Shown one piece after another: positions 1 through 10,236 of a stretch of DNA of 64,000 bases. Where the stretch lies: the NCBI GenBank assembly GCA_947165295.1, contig CAMUZU010000005.1:1-64000 (forward strand). Direction: 5' to 3'. How positions within the stretch are numbered: position 1 is the stretch's first letter; every line of letters begins with the position of its first letter. The notes under the pieces are model-generated. The model did not search any database, had not been told where the DNA came from, and saw only the letters and a program-made list of their open reading frames with translations. Position numbers and translations under genes: made by a program. The stretch comes from an uncultured Selenomonadales bacterium (GTDB lineage: Bacteria > Bacillota > Negativicutes > Selenomonadales > Selenomonadaceae).

Positions 1-3000
1 GGTTGCGTTGTCGAGTCCGATAATCGGCATGTTCGTATCTTCGACTTCGATGTCGGAGCCGTTGCCGTTGACGGTGTACTTGCCTTTTTCGCTGACGAAC
101 AGGCTTGCGCTCTCGTTCAGGTCGGTAACTTCGCGTCCGCCCGTGACAACAATGCCGTTTTCGTCGTTGAGCAGTTCGTAAGTAACTTCGTTGACCGTCA
201 AGAACGAACCTTCGCCGCGCACCGAAGCCGTCGAGCCTTCCATTGCAATGCTTGCGCCCGCGCCGACAGTGACCGCGTCGTTGTTGACAAGTCCGTTGAC
301 CGCCGTGACTTCCACGCCGTCGCTGTTGACCGTCACGCTGTCCGCCGTCGACAGGAAACCGAGCGCGTCGCCGTTGACCGTGAGCGATTGGTCGGCCGGA
401 GCCGCGATAACCATTTCGCCCGCGAACGCGTCGACGCTTGCGAGTTTACCTTCGTCGTCCGTCGAGAGCGTGAACGCGTTGTCAATCGAATCGTTGAAGT
501 TGTACGCGTTTTCGCCAACTTGAACGTTGCCGTTCGTGTCGACGCCGATTGAAACCGCCTGAGCGACGTTGACCGTGACGCCTTCCGCGTTGCCGACTTC
601 CGCCAAACCGACAACTTCGCTGTCCTGAACGATAACTTTAAAGTCGTTGTCGCCCTGAACGTCGATGTTGACGCCGTTGACTTCCATTGCGCCCGTCGCG
701 ACAACAGTTGCGTTGACAAGACCCTCAATCGCGCCGTCAACGCCCGTGACGTAATTAACCGAGTTGTCGGCAATGCTGAAGCTCGCGTTCGTCGACGTTT
801 GAATCGTGAAGCTTTCGTCGTCGTTGAGAGTCAAAGCCGTTGTAGCCGTGTCGAAGGTCAACTTGCCGTTTTCGAGTTCGTTGACGCCGACAACCGCGCC
901 TTCTTCAAGCTGGAAGGTGACTTCGCTGTCTTCTTCGACCGTGAATGCTTGACTGTCGCCCGCAACCGCGAACGTGAACGAGCCTTCGGTGTCGGTGCCG
1001 ACTTCAACTGCGCCGCCGACCGCCGCAACCGTCGCGCCGTCGCTGACTTGGTTAATCGCCGTGACTTCCGCGCCTTCGGAGCTGACTGCGACAACGCTGT
1101 CGTTGAGGACTTGAACGTCGTTCGTGTTGACCGCGATAACTTTCTGGAAGTCGCCCGTCGCCGTGCCCGCAAGACCGTCAATAGCCGTGATTCCAGAAGC
1201 GCCCGCAGTGAACGTGACTTCGTCGTCGCTTTCAATCTGCATCGCGGTGCCAAGAATCGTGTACGAGCCTTCTGCGTCGGTGACGAATTGGCTTGCGCCG
1301 CCCGCGTTGACAACGTTTGCGCCGTTGGACAAGTTAATCAACTTCGCCAACACGCCGTCGCCTGCAACTGCGCCGAAGCTGTCGTCGTTTTCGACAACGA
1401 GGGACGCGCCGCCGTTGATTGCCATGCCGTTGAGGTCGCCGGTGATTGTTGCGCCCGCGTCGACTCCGTTAATCGCCGTCGCAATGCTGCTGTCGCTGAC
1501 CGTGAACTGAGCCACGCCGTCTTGGTCGCCCGCGATTTGGAACGCGCCGTTGCCGAACGTGTAAGTGCCGTCCGTCGCAACTTGAACCGTCGTCGCGCCG
1601 TCCGCAGAAACAATCGTGTTGCCGTCGACGACCGCGCTCAAAGTTCCGTTGCTGTACCAGAGGTTGGCGTTGTTACGCACGTCGAACATCGAGCTGGAGC
1701 CGTTAATCGCGATATTGTTGATCGCGCCGATAATCGTTGCGGTTTCGTCAAGTTCGTCAATCGACATCAGCAAGCCGTTTTCGAGTCCGAAGACAACCGA
1801 GCTGTCGCCGAGGATTTGGACGGTTCTGCCGTTCGCGAACGAGAAGGTGCCTTCGCTGTCGGTTGTCGCCGTCAAAGTTCCTTCGGCTCTCGCGATGTCC
1901 GCGCCGCCGCTGAGTTTTTCAATCGCCGTCACGCCGCTTGCGCCGCCGACCAGAGCAATTGAGCTGTCGCCGCTAATCTGGAAGCTCTTGCCGTTGACCG
2001 TGACGTCCTCGAATGCGCCCGTGACCGTGCCGGTGAGTTCGCTGATCGAAACGACTTTGCTTGCCGACATGCCGAAGGTGACTTCGTCGTCGCCCGCAAC
2101 TGACCATGAGCCGTTCGTGAATGCAAACGCGCCCGCTTTGTTCGTGAGAATTTGCGAAACGCCGCCGACTTGACCAATCGAAGCCGAGCCCGTGACGCCC
2201 GCGATCTTCGTGATGTCGCTGCCGTCGCCGTAAACCGTGAGCACGCCGTCCGCGTCAACAACTGAGAAAGTCTTGCCGTTGACCGCAGAAATGCCGCTGA
2301 ACGAGCCGGTGACTGCGCCGTTCAAATCGCTGATTCCGACGACTTCCGCGTCCGCCGCAGTGTTCAGCGCGAAGGTAACCGAGCTGTCGCCTTCAACTTT
2401 GAATTCGCCGCTGTTCGCGAACGTGAACGTGCCGCTTGAAGCCGCGATATTGCCGACGAGTTCAGCGACGCCGCCCGCTTTGTTAATCGTGGCGTCTGCG
2501 TCGACGTCTTGAATCGCGGTGAGTTTCGTGCCGTCGCCGAAGACTTTCAGCTGATTGTCACCGTCAACGATGTCGATGTCCGCGCCGTTGACTTGAATGC
2601 CGCTGAAGCCGCCGATTGCCGAGCCGTTCAGGTCGCTAATCGAAACAACTTTCGAGCTGGACAAGCCAAACGTCACAACGTCCGCGCCGTCGCCCGTCGT
2701 GAAGCTGACTCCGCCGCTGAACGTGAATTTGCCGGCTTTGTCGGTGACAACTTGCGAAACCGAGCCGACTTCGCCGATTGTCGCGTCGCCCGTGACGCCC
2801 GCAATTTTCGACAAATCGTCTTCGGTTTCGTTGCCGTAGACAGTCAACACGCCGTCGCTGTCTTTGACGTCGAATTTTTTATCGTTGATGCCCGTGATGG
2901 CTTTGAAGTCGCCTTTGACCGCGCCGCTGAGTCCGCTAATCGTTTCGACCGCGCCCGTTTCAGCGTTGAGCCCGAAGGTAACTTCGTTGTCGTCGGCAGT

Positions 3001-6000
3001 TTCGAACGAAACACCGCTTGCGCCGCCGAACGTGAACTTGCCGGCTTTGTCGGTCTTCGCAAGGCTTGCGCCGCCCGCATTTTCGATAACGCCTTCAGCC
3101 GTCAAGCCGAGAATCTGAGCGATACCCGCGTCGCCGCCGACGATTGAAATTGAGTTGTCGCCGTCTTTGACCGCGAACGAAACGCCGTTGACCGTCGTGA
3201 GTTGCGTGAAGTCGCCCGCCATTGTCGCGCCCGCGTCGAGGCTTTCGACGCCAATCGCAATGTTTTTGTCTTTGACGAGGAAGTTGACGCCGTCTTTTTC
3301 ACCCGCAACACTGAACGCGCCGTTCGAGAACTGAACCGTGAAGTCCGTGCCGCTGACCCAAACGCTGCTCGCGCCGTTCGCGGATTGAACCGTGTTCGTG
3401 TCGACAACGCCGCTGACGCCGCTGTTCGGGCTGTAGCTGTAATTCGTGTTGTCGCGGATGTCGAACGGGTCGCCTTCGTTGACCGCAATGCCGTTGAGCG
3501 CGCCGCTGACCGTCGCCGCGTCGTCCACGCCGTTAATGCCGGTGACATTGCCGTCCGCGTCAAGCACGAAGGTGACTTCTTTGTCGCCCGCAATGCTGAA
3601 CGCGCCGTTCTTGAACGTGAACTGACCTTCGCTGTCGGTGACCGCAAATTTCACGCCGCCGCTTTGGACAACGCTTGCGCCGCCCGTGAGTCCGAGAATC
3701 GCCGAGCTTGCGCCGCCTTGAATCGAGACGCTGTTGTCGCCCGTGATTTCGATTGCTTTGCCTTCGACTTTGATTGCTGTCGAGAAACTGCCCGCGACGA
3801 TTTCGCCGTCGTCGAGTCCGTCAATCGCAGTGACCGCGTTGTTTTCAAACGTGAAGGTTGTTTCGACTTCTTTGTTGCCTTCGAGCGCGAAGCTTGCTCC
3901 GCCCGCGAAAGTAAACGTAAAGTCGCCGTCTGCGTTCGCGCCGACCAACGACGCGCCGCTTGCCGAAACGACCGCAACGCCTTTGCCGCCGAGTTCGTGA
4001 ATTTCGGTGACGCCTTCATTGTTGCCGACAACTTTAATCGCGTCGTCGCCCGTGACTTCGACTTTCACGCTGTTGACAGAAAGTCCGCCCGTGAAGTCGC
4101 CGATTGCCGAACCTGCCAAGCTGTCAATGCCCGTCAAGCTTGCGCCGTCGGTCTTGAAGACAACGCCGTCCGCGTCTTCAGCAATGGACATTGAGCCGCC
4201 AAGAATCGTGAATTGACCGCTCACAGCCGTCAAGAAGTCGGAAGCTCCGCCTGCTTTGACAACGTTTGCGCCGTCCGTCAAGCCCGCAACCGACAATCCG
4301 CTGAACGTGAAGGTTGACGCGCCGCCCGTGATGTTGAGCGCCTCGCTGTTGCCGTTGAGTTTCAGGCCGTTGAGCGCGCCCGTGACCGAAGCCGTGCCGT
4401 CGACGCTGCTGATACCTTCGAGTTTCGTGCCGTAAGTGAACAACACGCCGTCTTCGTTGTCTTCGCCCGTGACTTTAATCTCGGTGCCAATGATTGTGAA
4501 CGTGCCCGCAGCAGATGCGCCGCCTGCCGTGCGTGCCTCGGTGATGTCTTGCGTCTTGATGACGTTCGCGCCGTCTTTGAGGTCTTTGATGACCGCGCCG
4601 GCAGTCTCGTCGACGTAGTAGGTATATTCGCCGCCCGTGATGTTGATTTCTTTGGCAGCAGATTCGCTCTCGCCGATTTTGATTGCGCCCGCACCGTCCG
4701 CCGCGTTGACGATAATCGCGGTTTCGGCTTCGGTGATGTTGTAAACGCCGACAAGTGCGCCTTTGTTGTCGAAGGCAACCTGCGGGTTATCGTCGCCGAC
4801 GTTGACCGTGTCGAACGTCAACTTCGTGCCGTCGCTGAAGGTGACAACGTCTTTTTCAACGGGTTGAATCGCGAAGACCTCATCAACCTTGAGCATGATA
4901 ACCGTGCCTTCGGTGGATTCGGATTCGGTGTTCTCGACGGTCGGCGAAACGAACGAGTTGCCCTGCGTGTCGTACAGGTTGAAGTCCGCAAGGTTGCCCG
5001 TGATTGCGTCGTTCTTCTTGCTGAACTGGAAGCCCGTGACCTTCGTGCCTTCGACGGTGAAGAATGCCTTGCTGGACTTCTGCGCGGTGACGGTGAACTC
5101 TTTGTCGGCGTCTTCTTCGCCGAACGTGTAAGTCAAATCAGTTGCGCTACTGGTGGGAGTGTTGACGTAAATCTTCGTCGCGGGGCCTGCGTTGACAACA
5201 ACCGTGTTCGTGTCCAAACCGGAGAAGCTGTTATCCGACGGGTCGTAGACAATGCCATCTGCCGCTGCAACCGCCGTGATGTTGACCGCCGTGCCGTCAA
5301 TCGTCAAGGAAGCGTCGTCGGTCGCCGCAAGACCCGTACCCGTCTTGAAGGTGACTTTGCCGTCGCCCGTGGTGACAGCCGTCGCCGTGCCGTCCGAAGC
5401 TTGGAAGACGAGCGAGCCTGTCTTGGATGCAAACGTGTATTCGGTGTTGACAACGGCGTTGGTACTTTTGAAGTTCGTGACCTCGAAAAGTTCGCTGTCC
5501 GCAGTCGCGTCCTTGAGCACCAGCGTGTATTGCATATTGTTGGTGCCGTCAGTGACCGTGGGAGTTGAGGAAAGTTCGGTTTTGTCTTCGCCGTAGTAGT
5601 ATTTGGTCAACTTCGCCGTCGCGGGAATCGTCAAGGAATCGTTCGCGTCGATGAAGCAGAAGCCTTCGAGCGTGCCGTCGGGTGTGTCTTTGCCCGTGAA
5701 GTACGCGTTGCCGCCCGTCGCGAAAGTGTAGGTCGTATCGTTAGCCGCAGTTTGAACATCCTTGATTTTGAGCGTCGTGCTGCCTGCCGCCGGGACGATT
5801 TTCGTCGCGTCGCCCGAACCCGCCAAGCTTTTAGTGTTGTCGGTGACGAGAGTTTCGCCGTCCTGCTTGAGATACAGCGTCAACTTTTCGGTGTCTTCGT
5901 CGACTTCGACGGAGTACTTGCCGCTCTTCACGCCGAAAGCGTTGGTGGCTGCCGTTGTGCCAATGCCGAACGTGAGTGCCGCGGTGCTGTCCACATCGAC

Positions 6001-7614
6001 GAGATCGCCCGCCGCAAGACCCGTGACGCCCGTGATGGCTCCCTTCGAGCTGATTGTGACAACAGCATCTTCGCCGCCCGCCGTGAAGGTGAGCGTGTTC
6101 GTGCCGTCGGTGATTTTCGAGCCTGCTTGGAAGCCTTTGATTTCGTAACCGCCGCCAGTGACCGCCGTGTACTTGACGGTTTCTGCCGCGTCGGTGATTG
6201 AAAGTCCGCTAACCGCAACAGCAGGAGCTTTTCCTGAAGTGGCCGTGTAAAGCTTGAAGCTCTTCGCACTCGCGCTGTCAATCGTAACGGTGTCTTTGTC
6301 GTTACCGAGAACCGCGCCTGCAACTTTGCCGTTTTCAATGACGAGATAGCTGGTGCCCGCCATTGTCGCGTCGGTGATTGTCGTGCCGAGAACGGTCGCT
6401 TCGCCGCTTGCAAGCTTGACTTCGTTCGCCGCGCCTGTATTCGTGACGACTGCGCCGTCGTCAACGGTGAGCAGAATGTTGTTCGCGTCGGTGTAGGTGT
6501 AAACGAACTTGTCGCCCGTGACGTTGACTGCTTTCTTGTCAATCTTAACGTCAAGTCCGCTCGCGCCTTCGACCGTGATGCTGTCGCTTGCAGTAGTGAG
6601 ACCCGCAATTGCCGAAAGGACGCCCGCGCTCGTGAAGCTGAGCGTGTTATCGGTTCCTGCTGTGAGAGCAGTGAAAGTGACTTTAACGTCGTTCGCAAGA
6701 GTGACGGCGTCGGTCGCCGCAACGCCCGACAAAGTGTATTCGTTGCTGCCCGTGCGGGTGAGGACAGCCGCCGTGGCTGCTGTGAGTCCCGACAAATCGA
6801 CTGCGATCTCTTTGTCGGTGCTGCCGTGATAGAACTTCAAATTTGCAAGTCCCGTGCCGCCGCCGATAGCGTCTTTGTTCGCGCCGAAAACAAAACCTTC
6901 AGGTGTCGCGCTGGCGCTCAGAGTGAAGGCCGCTTTGCCGCCGCTGACAACGCCGGTGTAGGCAGTACTGCCGAAGGTGACGGATTTGACATCTTTGCCG
7001 AGGATGACCTTTGTCGCGTCGGCCGTGCTGGTGAATTTCGTGCCGTCTGTCGTGGCGGTGATTGACGGAGCTGTTTTGTCGTAGGTGTAAGTCGCCGCCT
7101 GGGTAGCTTCGTAAGCCGAGCCGTTGATTTTCAGCTTGCTTGCATCAACTTTGGGCAATCCGACAGAGCCCGCCGACAAAGTGAGTTCCGAAGGCGTACC
7201 CGATGCTTTGTAAGCAAACGTGTCGGACGAGGCTGCGTTTTTGAACTTGTACGTTGTTGTGCCGCCGTCGACGGAGAGGCTGTTGGAGCCGAGATTCGTG
7301 ATTGTGGGCGTGCTTTTAACGAACGTGAACGAAGCGTTGCCCTTCAACTCAATGGCAGTGACCAGCTCAACCGTTTTGTAGGCGGGTTCTTGGTTACTGG
7401 AGTCCGCCGCTACATCTGCAACTGTCGCCGTCAGAACATGAGAACCATTGTTGGAGTCGGTAACCTTTTCCGTGGCTTCGGCTTTCCAGTAGTACTTGCC
7501 TTCTTCGTGCTTGGCACCGCTTGCCGGCGCGGCTTTGATGTCACTGAGTACAACTTTTTCGCCCGCAGCGAAACGTTGCAAATCGAAAACAAAAGTTTTA
7601 ATCAATTCGCTCAT
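1..7614 (-). CDS. Very large repetitive surface/secreted protein, 3' end outside the window (N-term MSELIKTFVFDLQRFAAGEKVVLSDIKAAPASG...)
   Basis: Minus-strand frame starting ATG 7614 (RBS AAAGGAG just upstream) stays in phase to base 1 (...NMPIIGLDNAT). Repeating ~80-aa Gly/Asp/Val/Thr-rich modules such as DGVLTVYGDGSDITKIAGVTG..SIGQVGGVSQ. Not in the ORF track because it is truncated. Confidence 0.85.
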   Translation of the reverse strand, partial: MSELIKTFVFDLQRFAAGEKVVLSDIKAAPASGAKHEEGKYYWKAEATEKVTDSNNGSHVLTATVADVAADSSNQEPAYKTVELVTAIELKGNASFTFVKSTPTITNLGSNSLSVDGGTTTYKFKNAASSDTFAYKASGTPSELTLSAGSVGLPKVDASKLKINGSAYEATQAATYTYDKTAPSITATTDGTKFTSTADATKVILGKDVKSVTFGSTAYTGVVSGGKAAFTLSASATPEGFVFGANKDAIGGGTGLANLKFYHGSTDKEIAVDLSGLTAATAAVLTRTGSNEYTLSGVAATDAVTLANDVKVTFTALTAGTDNTLSFTSAGVLSAIAGLTTASDSITVEGASGLDVKIDKKAVNVTGDKFVYTYTDANNILLTVDDGAVVTNTGAANEVKLASGEATVLGTTITDATMAGTSYLVIENGKVAGAVLGNDKDTVTIDSASAKSFKLYTATSGKAPAVAVSGLSITDAAETVKYTAVTGGGYEIKGFQAGSKITDGTNTLTFTAGGEDAVVTISSKGAITGVTGLAAGDLVDVDSTAALTFGIGTTAATNAFGVKSGKYSVEVDEDTEKLTLYLKQDGETLVTDNTKSLAGSGDATKIVPAAGSTTLKIKDVQTAANDTTYTFATGGNAYFTGKDTPDGTLEGFCFIDANDSLTIPATAKLTKYYYGEDKTELSSTPTVTDGTNNMQYTLVLKDATADSELFEVTNFKSTNAVVNTEYTFASKTGSLVFQASDGTATAVTTGDGKVTFKTGTGLAATDDASLTIDGTAVNITAVAAADGIVYDPSDNSFSGLDTNTVVVNAGPATKIYVNTPTSSATDLTYTFGEEDADKEFTVTAQKSSKAFFTVEGTKVTGFQFSKKNDAITGNLADFNLYDTQGNSFVSPTVENTESESTEGTVIMLKVDEVFAIQPVEKDVVTFSDGTKLTFDTVNVGDDNPQVAFDNKGALVGVYNITEAETAIIVNAADGAGAIKIGESESAAKEINITGGEYTYYVDETAGAVIKDLKDGANVIKTQDITEARTAGGASAAGTFTIIGTEIKVTGEDNEDGVLFTYGTKLEGISSVDGTASVTGALNGLKLNGNSEALNITGGASTFTFSGLSVAGLTDGANVVKAGGASDFLTAVSGQFTILGGSMSIAEDADGVVFKTDGASLTGIDSLAGSAIGDFTGGLSVNSVKVEVTGDDAIKVVGNNEGVTEIHELGGKGVAVVSASGASLVGANADGDFTFTFAGGASFALEGNKEVETTFTFENNAVTAIDGLDDGEIVAGSFSTAIKVEGKAIEITGDNSVSIQGGASSAILGLTGGASVVQSGGVKFAVTDSEGQFTFKNGAFSIAGDKEVTFVLDADGNVTGINGVDDAATVSGALNGIAVNEGDPFDIRDNTNYSYSPNSGVSGVVDTNTVQSANGASSVWVSGTDFTVQFSNGAFSVAGEKDGVNFLVKDKNIAIGVESLDAGATMAGDFTQLTTVNGVSFAVKDGDNSISIVGGDAGIAQILGLTAEGVIENAGGASLAKTDKAGKFTFGGASGVSFETADDNEVTFGLNAETGAVETISGLSGAVKGDFKAITGINDKKFDVKDSDGVLTVYGNETEDDLSKIAGVTGDATIGEVGSVSQVVTDKAGKFTFSGGVSFTTGDGADVVTFGLSSSKVVSISDLNGSAIGGFSGIQVNGADIDIVDGDNQLKVFGDGTKLTAIQDVDADATINKAGGVAELVGNIAASSGTFTFANSGEFKVEGDSSVTFALNTAADAEVVGISDLNGAVTGSFSGISAVNGKTFSVVDADGVLTVYGDGSDITKIAGVTGSASIGQVGGVSQILTNKAGAFAFTNGSWSVAGDDEVTFGMSASKVVSISELTGTVTGAFEDVTVNGKSFQISGDSSIALVGGASGVTAIEKLSGGADIARAEGTLTATTDSEGTFSFANGRTVQILGDSSVVFGLENGLLMSIDELDETATIIGAINNIAINGSSSMFDVRNNANLWYSNGTLSAVVDGNTIVSADGATTVQVATDGTYTFGNGAFQIAGDQDGVAQFTVSDSSIATAINGVDAGATITGDLNGMAINGGASLVVENDDSFGAVAGDGVLAKLINLSNGANVVNAGGASQFVTDAEGSYTILGTAMQIESDDEVTFTAGASGITAIDGLAGTATGDFQKVIAVNTNDVQVLNDSVVAVSSEGAEVTAINQVSDGATVAAVGGAVEVGTDTEGSFTFAVAGDSQAFTVEEDSEVTFQLEEGAVVGVNELENGKLTFDTATTALTLNDDESFTIQTSTNASFSIADNSVNYVTGVDGAIEGLVNATVVATGAMEVNGVNIDVQGDNDFKVIVQDSEVVGLAEVGNAEGVTVNVAQAVSIGVDTNGNVQVGENAYNFNDSIDNAFTLSTDDEGKLASVDAFAGEMVIAAPADQSLTVNGDALGFLSTADSVTVNSDGVEVTAVNGLVNNDAVTVGAGASIAMEGSTASVRGEGSFLTVNEVTYELLNDENGIVVTGGREVTDLNESASLFVSEKGKYTVNGNGSDIEVEDTNMPIIGLDNAT

Positions 7615-8026
7615 AAAGAGAGAACTCCTTTCGTCGGAGGTCGCCTTTTGGGGGTCGAACACTCCGAAAAAACTGTTGAGTTTGCGGTCTCGATGAGCTA
7701 TAATGTGCGTGTCATTTATATTCTTGTGCGCTTCGGCGCATTTTTTTTGTGCACGTCATAGTTTGTCTAAACCGCTCGGTAAAACGAACCCGTGAATGGA
7801 TCCCAAAACGAAAATAACGCTTGAGTTCGCGACCCTACACGTCGCGGCTCAAACGCCACAGTTTCTGAACTTCGGTTGACAAGTTCCCCAACCGTCGTGC
7901 GAAGTTCCCCGTATTGTGAGCAACCCGCGTCCACCAAACGCTTTCGGATTGTTCGGGCGCATGATAATTCACGGCGGCGCGATTGTCAAGCGTCGGGCGA
8001 ATTAAAAGTTTCTTAACGCGGGGCTT

Positions 8027-8130
8027 GTTACTTTTCTTTTGGTGCAAAAGAAAAGTAAGCAAAAGAAAACAGCCCGCAGGTGAAACATCCTGTTTCAACC
8101 GCGGGCGGCGGCCGTCATCCATGACGGCCG
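8027..8130 (+). repeat. Three-hairpin dispersed repeat, copy 1
   Basis: GTTACTTTTCTTTTGGTGCAAAAGAAAAGTAAG..GCCCGCAGGTGAAACATCCTGTTTCAACCGCGGGC..CGGCCGTCATCCATGACGGCCG; same architecture seen 8 times. Confidence 0.9.
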
Positions 8131-8193
8131 GGTACCGTCGTTGCAGTCGGTTGCGTGTCGGTTGACGTTGTCGTTTCGTCGGTTGACGCGGGC

Positions 8194-8228
8194 AAAAAAA
8201 ACTCCTCGTCGTTGCGGCGGGGAGTTTT
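8194..8228 (-). terminator. Rho-independent terminator after glnQ-like gene
   Basis: AAAACTCC...GGAGTTTT stem with A/T tracts next to the stop at 8232. Confidence 0.65.
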
Positions 8229-8231
8229 GCT

Positions 8232-8954
8232 TTACAATATCTTCGACAGGAACAACTTCGTGCGTTCTTCCCGCGGGTGTTCAAAAACGTCTTTGGGCTT
8301 GCCTTCTTCGACGATATAGCCGCCGTCGACGAAAAGTAAACGCGTGCCGACTTCGCGGGCGAAACCCATCTCGTGTGTGACGATAATCATGGTCATGCCG
8401 CTTTCGGCAAGTCGTTGCATAACGTCGAGGACTTCGCCGACCATTTCCGGATCAAGCGCGCTTGTCGGTTCGTCGAAGAGCATGACTTTTGGTTGCATTG
8501 CCAAAGCGCGGGCGATTGCGACGCGTTGTTGTTGTCCGCCCGAAAGTTGATTGGGGTACGCGTCCGCCTTGTCGCCGAGCCCGACGCGGTCAAGCAAATC
8601 CTGCGCGGTTTGTTCGGCTTTTGAGCGGTCAATCTTGCGAACTTTCATCGGCGCGAGCGTGACGTTGTCGCGAACGGTCATGTGCGGGAACAGGTTGAAG
8701 CGTTGAAAAACCATGCCGACTTCTTCGCGGACTTTGTTGATGTTTGCCTCACTGTCAAGCGGAATGCCGTCGACGGTGATTGAGCCGCCCGTGGGTTCTT
8801 CCAAAAAATTTATGCAACGAAGCAACGTCGACTTGCCGCTGCCCGAAGGGCCGATAATCACGACAACTTCGCGTTCGTCAATGCTGAGGTCAATGCCTTT
8901 GAGCACGTGCAGTTCATCGAAAGATTTTTGCAGGTTTTTAATTTCAATCATCAT
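8232..8954 (-). CDS. glnQ: Amino acid ABC transporter ATP-binding protein
   Basis: Walker [10 protein letters not shown], signature [15 protein letters not shown], Walker [15 protein letters not shown]; polar amino acid transporter style. Confidence 0.9.
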   Translation of the reverse strand: MMIEIKNLQKSFDELHVLKGIDLSIDEREVVVIIGPSGSGKSTLLRCINFLEEPTGGSITVDGIPLDSEANINKVREEVGMVFQRFNLFPHMTVRDNVTLAPMKVRKIDRSKAEQTAQDLLDRVGLGDKADAYPNQLSGGQQQRVAIARALAMQPKVMLFDEPTSALDPEMVGEVLDVMQRLAESGMTMIIVTHEMGFAREVGTRLLFVDGGYIVEEGKPKDVFEHPREERTKLFLSKIL

Positions 8955-8966
8955 GCGACGTTACCT

Positions 8967-9968
8967 TTACTGCAAGCTGCCGACTTTGTTGACTGACGCG
9001 TCGAGCATGACGTCTTGCGTCTGAACGGCTTTGGCGTTGGCCTCGTAAAGTCTGTGGTTGTGAATCAGTTCGACCATTTCGGTGACGATTGCGGTATTTG
9101 ACTTCTCAAGCGCGCCTTGAAGAATTTCGCCTGACGCGGGTCGCGGCTGAGCGTCGGGGTTCATGATTCGCGGGCGAACGTTTTGCCCGACGGCGTTTGC
9201 GGCGGGTTCGTTGCCTTGATTGTCGTTGACTACGTAAAACAGATTGTCGCCCTGCTTTTGCGTGGCAAGTCTGTCGCCGAATTCGACAAGCTGAACCTGC
9301 GCGAGCCGTTGTTGAGCGTCCATGTTGCCGTATGCTTCAAGCTGATTGGTCACGGGATTAATCCGCGTCAAGTTGCCGGGGACGTAAACCGTGCCGTCGC
9401 CCGTGACAAGAACGCGTGAGTCGGGCACGTTGGCGGGAATGCGAATCGGGTTGCCCTGCACGTCAAGCAGATTGTAGCCGCGAATGTCTTGAATGAAGCC
9501 TTGCCGATTTTTAAAGAACGCACCGTTGCGAGTGTAGCGCACGCCTTCGGGAGTTTGCACGGCAAAAAAACCGTCGCCGACGACAGCCAAGTCAAAAGCG
9601 TTGCCCGTCGACTCAAGCGCGCCCTGCTGATAATCAACGGCAATTTCGTCGATGTAGTCGCCCAAGCCGAGCGTGCCGATGTTCGGGCGATAGAACGGGT
9701 CGGCGTTGAAGCCTTTAAACTGCGTGACGTCTTCTTTCGACGTGCCCAGTTCCGCCAGCGAATTGAACGGCGCAACGTCCATGCCGAGTGCTCCGGTGCT
9801 TTCGTGGTCGTTGACGCGCTTGATAAGCATCTGATGGAATTCCTTGTGAACGGTCACGTCGCGCTTGTAACCCGTCGTTGCGGCGTTGGCAAGGTTCGAG
9901 GCGATAACGTCGGTGCGTTTTTGTTCGCTCATCATGCCCGTTGCCGCCGTGTAAAGTCCGCGCCACAT
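8967..9968 (-). CDS. Flagellar basal-body rod protein, FlgF/FlgG family
   Basis: N-term MWRGLYTAATGMMSEQKRTDVIASNLANAATTGYKRD; C-term NTAIVTEMVELIHNHRLYEANAKAVQTQD. Confidence 0.9.
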   Translation of the reverse strand: MWRGLYTAATGMMSEQKRTDVIASNLANAATTGYKRDVTVHKEFHQMLIKRVNDHESTGALGMDVAPFNSLAELGTSKEDVTQFKGFNADPFYRPNIGTLGLGDYIDEIAVDYQQGALESTGNAFDLAVVGDGFFAVQTPEGVRYTRNGAFFKNRQGFIQDIRGYNLLDVQGNPIRIPANVPDSRVLVTGDGTVYVPGNLTRINPVTNQLEAYGNMDAQQRLAQVQLVEFGDRLATQKQGDNLFYVVNDNQGNEPAANAVGQNVRPRIMNPDAQPRPASGEILQGALEKSNTAIVTEMVELIHNHRLYEANAKAVQTQDVMLDASVNKVGSLQ

Positions 9969-10039
9969 TGGTCAATCACCTCCGATAGTTTCGGCTTGAA
10001 TCATAGCGCGTGCGGGCTTCAAAGTCAAACGTGCTGTGT

Positions 10040-10228
10040 GTTACTTTCTTTGGCATCAAAGACCCGCTTTAAAAGCGGGGGAACAGTTTGGTTGACTGCC
10101 TCGCCAATCGAAGCGAACACGTCAAACCAAATTGGATGCAACGTCCACGTTGCCCAAAGAAACTGCGCCTGCTATGACGCATCCTGCGTCATGCGACAGG
10201 CGATTGCGGCCGTCATCCATGACGGCCG
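10040..10228 (+). repeat. Three-hairpin dispersed repeat, copy 2, interrupted by an FKSGGT-type palindromic element
   Basis: GTTACTTTCTTTGGCATCAAAG ... CGCCTGCTATGACGCATCCTGCGTCATGCGACAGGCG..CGGCCGTCATCCATGACGGCCG; internal CCCGCTTTAAAAGCGGGGGAACAG at 10063. Confidence 0.8.
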
Positions 10229-10236
10229 GTGAGTCG

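Noticed and set aside
799-1962. 387-aa + strand ORF and other long + strand ORFs across 1-7600
   Set aside because: Antisense to the continuous repetitive minus-strand CDS; low-complexity translations and an artefact of codon composition.
8141-8380. Recurrent ORFs reading KVTKRKQPAGETSCFNRGRRPSSMTAG / AAVIHDGR / ACCDTSCITRRRSGRRPVGRI
   Set aside because: Translations of the three-hairpin repeat in different frames, not proteins.
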